DNA of 64,000 nucleotides from Vibrio nitrifigilis (lineage in GTDB: Bacteria > Pseudomonadota > Gammaproteobacteria > Enterobacterales > Vibrionaceae), in NCBI RefSeq assembly GCF_015686695.1, contig NZ_JADPMR010000004.1:1550001-1614000 (forward strand), read 5' to 3'. Positions within the stretch are counted from its first letter, which is position 1. Each line of letters starts with the position of its first letter. The notes under the pieces were generated by a model. It did no database searches. It saw only the letters and a list, made by a program, of their open reading frames with translations, and was not told where the DNA came from. The position numbers were made by a program, and so were the translations under genes. Positions 43,404 to 51,574 of the stretch are shown piece by piece.

Positions 43404-45857
43404 ATGAAACCTACGCAAAAATACCCGTTCGATAAAGAGTTATTTAAAGGTAATGTTAAACGTCATTTAAATGCGACTTATGCAACGACCGTTGAGCATG
43501 CTTCAACCCATGCTTGGTACTTAGCAATGGCGCGTGCACTGGCTGAATTAACCATGTTGAACTTGCTAGAAACAGAGCAAGACGAACGGATCGTTAAAGC
43601 GAAAAGCCTCAACTATCTTTCTCTAGAATTTTTGATTGGTAGGCTGACTGGTAATAACTTAATCAGTTTAGGATTGTTCGATTCCGTTGCCGATGCAATG
43701 TCGGAATTAGGACAGAATGTTACCGATTTGCTTGAAGAAGAGCGTGACCCATCATTGGGAAATGGTGGTCTTGGTCGTTTGGCCGCATGTTATATGGATT
43801 CCTGTGCAGCACTAGAATACCCCACAGTGGGTTATGGTTTGCACTATGAATATGGTCTATTTAAACAATCATTTGATCATTGTCATCAGAAAGAATCTCC
43901 AGATGCATGGCAGGGGATTGAAGGCTATCCATGGGAAGTTCCACGTCCGGAATTAAAGCAAGACATCGGCTTTTACGGCCATGTTGAAGTTACACATGTG
44001 GATGGAAAGGAAAAGCGCCACTGGGTGCCTGGGATGATCGTACAAGCGATGCCATGGGATTTACCCATTGTCGGATTTGAAAATGACACGGTTTATCCGC
44101 TGCGTTTATGGGAAGCCCGAGCGATTGCTCCTTTCTCCCTAGAAAGCTTTAACAATGGTAACTATTTTGAAGCGCAGCACGCTTTGATTGATGCTGACAA
44201 CATTACCAAGGTGCTGTATCCAAACGATAACCATGAAAAGGGCAAAACACTGCGTTTAATGCAGCAATATTTTCATAGTGCTGCATCTGTTCGTGATATT
44301 TTGCGTCGTCACTTAAATGCCGGATTTTCACTAGAAGAGTTACCTGAGCACGAAACTATCCAGTTAAATGATACTCACCCAACAATCGCTATTCCTGAGT
44401 TGATGCGGATTTTCATTGATGAAAAAGAGATGTCTTGGGAAAAAGCATGGGGAATTTGTAGTAAGACGTTTGCTTACACTAACCACACTTTGTTGCCTGA
44501 AGCGCTGGAAACGTGGGATGAAGGATTAATCCAACGGTTATTGCCTCGTCATATGGAGATCATCTACGAAATTAACCGCCGCTTCTTGTTGGAAGTGAGT
44601 GCTAAGTGGCCCGGTGATGTATCGAAGCAGCAAACGCTATCAGTGATTCAAGAAGGCTTCCATCGTATGGTACGAATGGCCAATCTTTGTGTCGTTGGCT
44701 CTTATGCGGTGAATGGTGTCGCGGCAATGCACTCTCAATTAGTAAAACAGCACCTTTTCCCTGAGTTCAACGAACTTTATCCTGGACGTTTGCAAAACGT
44801 GACCAACGGGATTACCCCTCGTCGTTGGCTGAAGTTTTGTAACCCTGGTCTTTCTGATCTCATCACAGAAAAAATTGGCGATAAATGGACCTCACATTTA
44901 GATCAGCTACAAGCCATTGCTAAATATGCCGATGATAAAACCTTCCAGCAACGTTTTATGGCGGTGAAGAAAGAGAATAAAGAACGGTTGGCCGCTTGGG
45001 TGAAAGATCATATGGATATTGATCTTAATACCGATGCCATTTTTGATGTGCAAATAAAGCGGTTACATGAATACAAACGTCAGCATTTAAACATGCTGCA
45101 CATATTGTCGCTGTATCATCGCTTAACAACGGATCCAGATTTTGATATGCAACCGAGAGTGGTGTTCTTTGCTGCCAAAGCTGCGCCAGGCTATCACCTT
45201 GCCAAAGAGATCATTTATGCGATCAACAAAATCGCCGAAAAAATTAATGTGGATCCGCGAGTCAATGACAAGTTGAAAGTCGTTTTCATTCCTGATTATC
45301 GCGTCAGTATTGCAGAAATTATTATTCCAGCAGCCGATGTTTCAGAACAAATTTCTACAGCAGGTAAAGAGGCATCGGGCACCGGTAACATGAAACTTGC
45401 ACTCAATGGCGCTTTGACTATCGGTACGATGGATGGTGCTAACGTGGAAATTCGTGAAGAGGTTGGCGATGACAATATTTACATCTTTGGCCTCGATATC
45501 GATGGTGTCAATGAATTGCGAGCGAGTGGGTATAACCCTTATGACTTCTACCAGGCTGATCCGTTACTTAAAGCATCTTTAGATCTTTTAGTTGGTGAAG
45601 AATTTACTCCCGGTGAACCAGGAAAATTACGCACAACGTATGACAGCTTGCTTAATGGTGGGGATCCTTACCTAGTACTGGCGGATTTTGCTTCTTATGT
45701 TGAAGCTCAAACCCAACTTGATCTTGATTACGGCGATCAATCTGGTTGGGCTAAAAAGGCCATTCTGAATACAGCACTAATGGGTAAATTCAGTTCGGAT
45801 CGTAGTATTCAAGATTATGTGAAGCAGATTTGGAAACTAACACCAGTCAAGCGCTAG
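43404..45857 (+). CDS. malP: Maltodextrin/glycogen phosphorylase
   Basis: 817 residues. PLP-dependent enzyme that releases glucose 1-phosphate from maltodextrin or glycogen ends. Motifs: LEEERDPSLGNGGLGRLAACYMDS, RRWLKFCNPGLSDLI, IKRLHEYKRQHLN, and the PLP-lysine region EASGTGNMKLALNGALTIGTMDGANVE. AGGTGAG precedes the ATG by about eight bases. It is 73 bases upstream of malQ and divergent from malT, a standard MalT-regulated pair. With glgB downstream it may serve glycogen turnover too. Confidence 0.95.
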   Translation: MKPTQKYPFDKELFKGNVKRHLNATYATTVEHASTHAWYLAMARALAELTMLNLLETEQDERIVKAKSLNYLSLEFLIGRLTGNNLISLGLFDSVADAMSELGQNVTDLLEEERDPSLGNGGLGRLAACYMDSCAALEYPTVGYGLHYEYGLFKQSFDHCHQKESPDAWQGIEGYPWEVPRPELKQDIGFYGHVEVTHVDGKEKRHWVPGMIVQAMPWDLPIVGFENDTVYPLRLWEARAIAPFSLESFNNGNYFEAQHALIDADNITKVLYPNDNHEKGKTLRLMQQYFHSAASVRDILRRHLNAGFSLEELPEHETIQLNDTHPTIAIPELMRIFIDEKEMSWEKAWGICSKTFAYTNHTLLPEALETWDEGLIQRLLPRHMEIIYEINRRFLLEVSAKWPGDVSKQQTLSVIQEGFHRMVRMANLCVVGSYAVNGVAAMHSQLVKQHLFPEFNELYPGRLQNVTNGITPRRWLKFCNPGLSDLITEKIGDKWTSHLDQLQAIAKYADDKTFQQRFMAVKKENKERLAAWVKDHMDIDLNTDAIFDVQIKRLHEYKRQHLNMLHILSLYHRLTTDPDFDMQPRVVFFAAKAAPGYHLAKEIIYAINKIAEKINVDPRVNDKLKVVFIPDYRVSIAEIIIPAADVSEQISTAGKEASGTGNMKLALNGALTIGTMDGANVEIREEVGDDNIYIFGLDIDGVNELRASGYNPYDFYQADPLLKASLDLLVGEEFTPGEPGKLRTTYDSLLNGGDPYLVLADFASYVEAQTQLDLDYGDQSGWAKKAILNTALMGKFSSDRSIQDYVKQIWKLTPVKR

Positions 45858-45930
45858 TCGTGCCATAACGGTACGTAAGATGGTTCCAAGGATTGTGATT
45901 GAAAAGCATGGACGCTTTTCGGAGTTGGGA

Positions 45931-48114
45931 ATGATTGATAGTAATGTACTAAAAAAAGTGGCTGAGCAGGCGAATATTTCAGACAGTTACATCAGCGCTC
46001 GAGGAGAATTTACTCCTGTTGCAGCGGGTGTGATAGAGCAACTATTGGCTGATCTGGGTTACGATATCAGTAGTGATGATTTGTTATTAGCCAGTGCAGA
46101 AAAAAAGCACAAAGCGGAATTACTCGAGCCTGTATTGGTATTACACCAAGATGAAGCGTTAGAAATACCATTACGGGTGTCCATAGGTAGTCGAGCTTCT
46201 GATTTCCATTGGTCACTGACTACTGAACAAGGAAATACGTTTCAGGGGGACGTGAGTGAGGTGATTGCTCGTGATGACCGCGAACACACTGGTACTCTCA
46301 TTTTGCATTTACCGGTTCAGCTTGAAATGGGGTATCACCAATTTACGTTGACCCGAAAACGGCGCAAGGCACCTTATCAGATGCGCTTAATTATTGCTCC
46401 GCGCGCATGTTATAAGCAGCCAGAGATAGAACAAGGTAAAAAGTTATGGGGTCCAAGCGTGCAGTTATATACGCTTAAAACCCAACACAATTGGGGAATG
46501 GGAGATTTTGGCGATTTAAAACAATTGGTTTCAGATATTGCCTCTCGGGGTGGGGATTTCGTCGGTCTTAACCCGATTCATGCCTTATTTCCTGCTAACC
46601 CTGAAGCGGCTAGCCCTTATAGTCCATCTTCTCGACGTTGGTTAAACATCCTCTACATTGATGTCAGTTCAGTTCCTGAGTTTTCATTAAGTGCCACGGC
46701 GCAGCAAGTGGTGGGAGGGCCTGAGTTTCAATCTCGTTTGCAGAAAGTACGTGATACCCATTGGGTCAACTATACCGACGTTGCTGAACTTAAAATGAGT
46801 GTATTGCCGCTGCTTTATGATGAATTTAAACAGCGTCATTTATCGAGTAATAGTGAGCGTGCCCAGTTATTTAAGCAGTTCGTAGAAGAGGGGGGAAGTA
46901 GCTTACTACAGCAGGCCACATTTGATGCTCTTCATGCTCACCTACAAAACGAACAGCATAATTTGTGGGGTTGGCCAGCCTTTCCTGAGCAATATCGCCG
47001 TTACGAAAATAGTGAAGTGCAGCAGTTTGCTCAAGAGCATCAGGATAAAGTGCAACTGTATCTGTATTTACAGTGGGTTGCCGATACACAAATTCACGAA
47101 GCGCAGCAACTCGCGTTACAAAAAGGAATGACTGTCGGGTTATATCGTGATCTTGCCGTTGGTGTGGCTGATTCTGGCTCTGAAACTTGGTCTGATAATG
47201 GCAATTTGGTGCTACAAGCCAGCGTTGGCGCTCCGCCAGATATACTTGGACCGCTAGGACAAAATTGGGGACTGCCTCCTCTAAATCCTCAAAAATTGCA
47301 GGAAACAGGGTATGAACTGTTTATCCAATTATTGAGGCGTAACATGCAGCATTGTGGTGCTTTACGTATTGATCACGTGATGGGATTACTGCGTTTATGG
47401 TGGATTCCGCGTGGTGAGTCTGCTACCAATGGTGCATATATGTATTATCCCGTTAAAGACATGCTAGCGATTCTTGCGCTTGAATCCCATCGCCAACAAT
47501 GCAGTGTTATTGGCGAAGATTTGGGAACCGTTCCCGATGAAATGGCAGATTTGTTGCGTGATGCTGGTGTTCACTCCTACAAAGTTTTCTTCTTTGAAAC
47601 CTCCAAGACAGATGGAGGCTACATATCACCTAAGCATTATCCGATTCAATCGATGGCGACACTGTGCACTCATGACATGCCGACGCTACGAGGATTTTGG
47701 CACTGTGAAGATTTAAAACTGGGTGGTGAAATCGGTCTATATCCAGATAAAGAACAACTGCAGCGTTTATTTGATGACCGTTTACGCAGCAAACAAGGTA
47801 TTTTGGATTCTGTCGCTGGTCATGGCCGTTTGCCTGAAGGGATTGGCCATGATGCCATGTATGTGCCGATGGATTCCTATTTGAGTGAAGCATTGCAATT
47901 ACATGTTGCTGCCGGTTCTTCTGCTCTGCTAAGCGTACAACTAGAAGATTGGTTGGAAATGGATCAGCCAGTGAATATTCCTGGCACCGTTGATGAGTAC
48001 CCTAACTGGCGACGTAAGTTATCTTGCAACTTGGAGCAAATGTTTGCCAAAGAAGAAGTGAATCGTATGGCGGCTCATTTAAGTGAAATACGCCAGCAAG
48101 TGTCACGATCTTAG
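45931..48114 (+). CDS. malQ: 4-alpha-glucanotransferase (amylomaltase)
   Basis: 727 residues from the ATG at 45931, preceded by GGAG and aligned with the start of E. coli MalQ (MESKRLDNAALAAGI, recalled; here MIDSNVLKKVAEQANI). An upstream ATG at 45880 would add 17 residues. GH77 enzyme that transfers glucan segments between maltodextrins. Motifs: LNPIHALFPANPEAASPYSPSSRRWLN, ALRIDHVMGLLRLWWIPRG with the catalytic aspartate, VIGEDLGTVP with the acid/base glutamate, and CTHDMPTLRGFW. It makes the longer dextrins that MalP degrades. Confidence 0.95.
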   Translation: MIDSNVLKKVAEQANISDSYISARGEFTPVAAGVIEQLLADLGYDISSDDLLLASAEKKHKAELLEPVLVLHQDEALEIPLRVSIGSRASDFHWSLTTEQGNTFQGDVSEVIARDDREHTGTLILHLPVQLEMGYHQFTLTRKRRKAPYQMRLIIAPRACYKQPEIEQGKKLWGPSVQLYTLKTQHNWGMGDFGDLKQLVSDIASRGGDFVGLNPIHALFPANPEAASPYSPSSRRWLNILYIDVSSVPEFSLSATAQQVVGGPEFQSRLQKVRDTHWVNYTDVAELKMSVLPLLYDEFKQRHLSSNSERAQLFKQFVEEGGSSLLQQATFDALHAHLQNEQHNLWGWPAFPEQYRRYENSEVQQFAQEHQDKVQLYLYLQWVADTQIHEAQQLALQKGMTVGLYRDLAVGVADSGSETWSDNGNLVLQASVGAPPDILGPLGQNWGLPPLNPQKLQETGYELFIQLLRRNMQHCGALRIDHVMGLLRLWWIPRGESATNGAYMYYPVKDMLAILALESHRQQCSVIGEDLGTVPDEMADLLRDAGVHSYKVFFFETSKTDGGYISPKHYPIQSMATLCTHDMPTLRGFWHCEDLKLGGEIGLYPDKEQLQRLFDDRLRSKQGILDSVAGHGRLPEGIGHDAMYVPMDSYLSEALQLHVAAGSSALLSVQLEDWLEMDQPVNIPGTVDEYPNWRRKLSCNLEQMFAKEEVNRMAAHLSEIRQQVSRS

Positions 48115-48380
48115 CCAAAAGAGTGGCATCGCTACTGTGGCATGATTCACTCAGCTTAGACTCTGACTCTGGTGATTTGTTAGTAATGAATAGCAGAAGT
48201 GGATCTTAGCTCACTCTATCTAAAATTAGGGTTCGTTAATATGACTTTAGGTGACTATTCTTTGAAGAGGGTGGTACTCTAAGTCATTACCAGATATCAA
48301 CTATTGGTAATAGATTGACCCTTAAATGTTGTTACTGAGTAGATCTGAATGGCTTGCTCAGTATTCATGGAAGAGAAACA

Positions 48381-48408
48381 TATCACGATCAACAGATTGA
48401 TCGTGATA
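48381..48408. promoter_or_regulatory. Perfect inverted repeat before glgB, candidate operator
   Basis: TATCACGATCA and TGATCGTGATA, 11 bases each, around a six-base centre ACAGAT, ending 16 bases before the GGAG of glgB. It could be a repressor operator or a hairpin masking the glgB leader. The rest of the gap between malQ and glgB (48115-48437) shows nothing else recognisable. Confidence 0.45.
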
Positions 48409-48437
48409 GATACAGTTAGGTTAGGAGTCGTTCTATA

Positions 48438-50624
48438 TTGAATATAATGAAAAAACCTTCGAAGTTACAGCTCGCTTATCAAGCGTTAGATAACGCTCAT
48501 TTCTCTGATCCATTTGGTTGTTTAGGCCCTTTTGTGGCCGATAAACATATTGCTCTACGGGTATGGATGCCTGGGGCGAGTGGCGTCGAATTGCTGGTGG
48601 AAGGTGAAGAGAGAATCGCCTTGGAGCCCGAATGGGATGGCGGATTTATTTTACCTTCTTCACGTGACCTACGTTTTACGCATTACCAATTAGCGATCGA
48701 TTGGGAAGGAAATGAGCAAATTCTTGATGACCCTTATCAATATCATGAAGTGTATGCAGAATATGAAGATCTGCACACACCAAAAACCATGTATCACCAT
48801 ATGGGGGCACAGCTAGTCTCTATTGAGCGTGATGGCAAGATCATTAACGGTACGCGTTTTTTAGTTTTTGCACCCAACGCATCATCTTGTAGCCTGATTG
48901 GTAGTTTCAATGAGTGGGATGGACGCCGTACACCAATGCAGCGTTTAGATTACGGCATATGGGGAATCTTTATGCCAGATCTCCCAGAAGGCACACCATA
49001 CAAATTTGAATTAAAAGGTCCAAATGGTGAAGGGTTACCGCATCGCGCTGACCCTTGGGGCTTTTATGCCGAACAATATCCATCTTTTGCTTCTGTCACT
49101 TATGATCACAATCGTTATCAATGGCGAGATCAACAGTGGTTGCAGCGCCCAGTAACGGAAAAACGTAAACAAGCATTATCATTTTACGAGATACATGTTG
49201 GCTCATGGCGCAGAGGAGAAAATAATCGTTTTCTCAATTACCGTGAATTAGCTGATCAATTGGTGCCATATTTGATGGGAATGGGCTACACCCATGTGGA
49301 GTTAATGCCCGTCGCTGAATATCCATTTTACGGTTCTTGGGGCTATCAACCCGTAGGTTTGTTTGCACCAACCAGCCGTTTTGGTAACCCAGATGATTTC
49401 AAATATTTTGTCGATAAGTGTCACCAAGCCAATATCGGTGTTGTACTAGATTGGGTGCCTGCGCATTTCCCTTCAGACAGTCATGGGTTGGCGAATTTCG
49501 ATGGTACACCTTTGTATCATGATCCTGACCCGCGGCGTGGATGGCATCAAGATTGGAACTCTTATATCTATGATATGGGTAAAGAGCATGTGCGTCGTTT
49601 CTTGGTGTCTAACGCTTTATATTGGTTTGAACAGTTCCATATTGACGGTATTCGAGTCGATGCGGTGGCTTCGTTGCTCTATTTAGATTACTCCCGCAGC
49701 CACGATCAATGGATTCCGAATATTGATGGCGGCCGGGAGAACTATGAAGCGATTGCGATGTTGAAATGGATGAATGAGGAAGTGTATAAGCATTTCCCTA
49801 ATGCGATGACCATCGCCGAGGAATCGACCGCCTATCCAGGGGTTTCTAGTCCAACCTTTCTCGGCGGTTTGGGGTTTGGCTTTAAATGGAATATGGGTTG
49901 GATGCACGACAGCCTAGAATACATGAAAGAAGACCCTATTAATCGAAAATATCACCATAATACGATCACTTTCCCGCTGATTTATGCCTATAGCGAAAAC
50001 TATATATTGTCGCTGTCTCATGATGAAGTCGTGTATGGAAAACAGTCGCTGATCTATAAAATGCCAGGCGATGAATGGCAACAAACCGCAAACTTACGCG
50101 CTTTCTTTGGGTATATGTATGGCCAACCGGGTAAAAAGCTAAACTTTATGGGGGCTGAATTTGGGCAAACCAGTGAATGGAATCATGACGATCAGTTGCA
50201 ATGGTTCTTACTTGATTTTGCTCGCCATAAAGGCATTCACAAATTGATTCATGACCTGAACCACCTTTACCGTAATGAGCCTGCATTATACGAATTAGAT
50301 AATGAACCGAAAGGATTTGAGTGGCGTTTAACGGATGCTGCAGATATCAGCGTACTCGCTCATGAGAGAATGAGTGAGCATGGCGAGCGGATTCTGGTGA
50401 TAACTAATTTTACTCCAGTTCCTCACGAAAACTTTCGCTTGGGAATGCCATGTGCGGGCAGTTATCAACTCATCCTAAATACTGATGATCGCCGTTATGA
50501 TGGCAGTGATTTTATGGTGCGTTCGCAAGTACAAACCGAAAAAATAGACAGTGAAGGTTTACCCCAATCCTTAAATTTACGCTTACCGCCCCTGGCTACG
50601 GTGTACTACAAATTCTTACGTTAG
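48438..50624 (+). CDS. glgB: 1,4-alpha-glucan branching enzyme
   Basis: 728 residues. Introduces alpha-1,6 branches into glycogen. N-terminal CBM48 modules (HFSDPFGCLGPF, FLVFAPNASSCSLIGSFNEWDGRRTPM), then the GH13 catalytic barrel with HVELMPVAEYPFYGSWGYQPVG, the nucleophile region IDGIRVDAVASLLYLDYSR, the acid/base TIAEESTAYPG, and LSLSHDEVVYGK. GGAG at 48424-48427 is ten bases before the TTG at 48438 and 19 before the ATG at 48447, so the TTG is favoured slightly; the difference is three residues. The gene has its own upstream region and terminator. Confidence 0.95.
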   Translation: MNIMKKPSKLQLAYQALDNAHFSDPFGCLGPFVADKHIALRVWMPGASGVELLVEGEERIALEPEWDGGFILPSSRDLRFTHYQLAIDWEGNEQILDDPYQYHEVYAEYEDLHTPKTMYHHMGAQLVSIERDGKIINGTRFLVFAPNASSCSLIGSFNEWDGRRTPMQRLDYGIWGIFMPDLPEGTPYKFELKGPNGEGLPHRADPWGFYAEQYPSFASVTYDHNRYQWRDQQWLQRPVTEKRKQALSFYEIHVGSWRRGENNRFLNYRELADQLVPYLMGMGYTHVELMPVAEYPFYGSWGYQPVGLFAPTSRFGNPDDFKYFVDKCHQANIGVVLDWVPAHFPSDSHGLANFDGTPLYHDPDPRRGWHQDWNSYIYDMGKEHVRRFLVSNALYWFEQFHIDGIRVDAVASLLYLDYSRSHDQWIPNIDGGRENYEAIAMLKWMNEEVYKHFPNAMTIAEESTAYPGVSSPTFLGGLGFGFKWNMGWMHDSLEYMKEDPINRKYHHNTITFPLIYAYSENYILSLSHDEVVYGKQSLIYKMPGDEWQQTANLRAFFGYMYGQPGKKLNFMGAEFGQTSEWNHDDQLQWFLLDFARHKGIHKLIHDLNHLYRNEPALYELDNEPKGFEWRLTDAADISVLAHERMSEHGERILVITNFTPVPHENFRLGMPCAGSYQLILNTDDRRYDGSDFMVRSQVQTEKIDSEGLPQSLNLRLPPLATVYYKFLR

Positions 50625-50651
50625 TTCTTGTTAATTGTCTTGCTTTGTTTT

Positions 50652-50685
50652 GCCCAATTTACACTGTGAATTGGGCTTTTTTGTC
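50652..50685 (+). terminator. Intrinsic terminator of glgB
   Basis: GCCCAATT / AATTGGGC perfect stem followed by TTTTTT. The stem and loop contain ATTTACACTGTGAAT, one base off the parS2 consensus. Confidence 0.9.
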
Positions 50686-50766
50686 GGTAAGTTTTGCTAG
50701 TATAAATCTGATCTGAAGCAGGATCACAGTTTCAAAAAGCGTCGTTTGTACGAAGTTTGCCCAGCA

Positions 50767-50780
50767 AGCAAGATCTTGCT
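50767..50780. promoter_or_regulatory. Palindrome upstream of the hcp promoter, candidate enhancer site
   Basis: AGCAAGATCTTGCT is a perfect 14-base palindrome 74 bases upstream of the -24 element. The distance is suitable for a sigma-54 activator such as VasH; the binding protein is not known from the sequence. Confidence 0.35.
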
Positions 50781-50853
50781 CAGAGCTAGGCAGGTTATTG
50801 CTTTAAAAGGTGATGATTGATTATAACTATATGATTTTTATAAGGGCGATTGT

Positions 50854-50869
50854 TGGCATTGACCTTGCT
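50854..50869 (+). promoter_or_regulatory. Sigma-54 promoter of hcp
   Basis: TGGCATTGACCTTGCT matches the -24/-12 consensus TGGCAC-N5-TTGCW with exact GG and GC spacing; only the C after TGGCA differs. It is 57 bases upstream of the hcp ATG. In V. cholerae hcp operons are driven by sigma-54 with the activator VasH. Confidence 0.8.
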
Positions 50870-50925
50870 CTCTTTATATTGACAACGCGCTAGGCGCAAT
50901 CATCAATATTAGAAAGGAATTTGCA

Positions 50926-51444
50926 ATGCCAACTCCATGTTATATCTCTATCGAAGGTCAAACTCAGGGTCTTATCACTGCTGGCGCATGCACAGCAGAT
51001 TCAATCGGTGATTCTTATGTAGAAGGTCATGAAGACGAAATGCTGGTTCAAGAGTTCGATCACAACGTGACTGTTCCAACGGATCCTCAATCAGGTCAAC
51101 CTGCAGGCCAGCGTGTTCATAAAGCATTTAAGTTTACTGTATCGCTAAACAAAGCGGTTCCACTGCTATACAACGCATTGGCATCTGGCGAAAAAATGTC
51201 GACAGTTGAACTGAAATGGTACCGTACTTCTATCGAAGGTAAACAAGAGAACTTCTTTACCACTAAGCTAGAAAACGCATCCATCGTAGATATTCGTTGT
51301 GAAATGCCACACTGCCAAGATCCGACTAAATCGGACTTTACCCAAAATCTCACTGTTTCATTGACTTACCGTAAGATCACTTGGGACCACGTTAATGCGG
51401 GTACTTCGGGTTCAGATGACTGGCGCACACCTGTCGAAGCGTAA
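50926..51444 (+). CDS. hcp: Type VI secretion tube protein Hcp
   Basis: 172 residues. Hcp rings stack into the inner tube that is shot through the contractile sheath into neighbouring cells. MPTPCYISIEGQTQGLITAGACTADSIGDSYVEGHEDEMLVQEF and QSGQPAGQRVHKAFKFTVSLNKAVPLLYNALASGE are recognised as nearly the V. cholerae Hcp sequence. AAGGAA lies seven bases before the ATG. It heads an auxiliary cluster hcp-vgrG-adaptor-effector-immunity; sheath and baseplate genes are not in the window and must be elsewhere. Sigma-54 promoter upstream, strong hairpins just downstream. Confidence 0.96.
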   Translation: MPTPCYISIEGQTQGLITAGACTADSIGDSYVEGHEDEMLVQEFDHNVTVPTDPQSGQPAGQRVHKAFKFTVSLNKAVPLLYNALASGEKMSTVELKWYRTSIEGKQENFFTTKLENASIVDIRCEMPHCQDPTKSDFTQNLTVSLTYRKITWDHVNAGTSGSDDWRTPVEA

Positions 51445-51465
51445 TCCATCACGCTTGAAGCACTC

Positions 51466-51490
51466 ATCGCTCACCCAAGAGGTGAGCGAT
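51466..51490 (+). other. Hairpin after hcp
   Basis: ATCGCTCACC / GGTGAGCGAT, a perfect ten-base stem with a CAAGA loop, 21 bases after the hcp stop, without a T run. Likely protects the hcp mRNA end or partly stops transcription so that hcp exceeds vgrG. Confidence 0.6.
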
Positions 51491-51496
51491 AAATCG

Positions 51497-51541
51497 AACC
51501 TTAAGCCCAAGGCATCATAGTGGTGTTTTGAGCTTAAGGTT
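51497..51541 (+). other. Second inverted repeat between hcp and vgrG
   Basis: AACCTTAAGC / GCTTAAGGTT, a perfect ten-base stem around a 25-base loop, immediately after the first hairpin and 33 bases before vgrG. Confidence 0.5.
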
Positions 51542-51574
51542 TTACTGTTTATAAAGAATAAAGGAAAAAACAGG

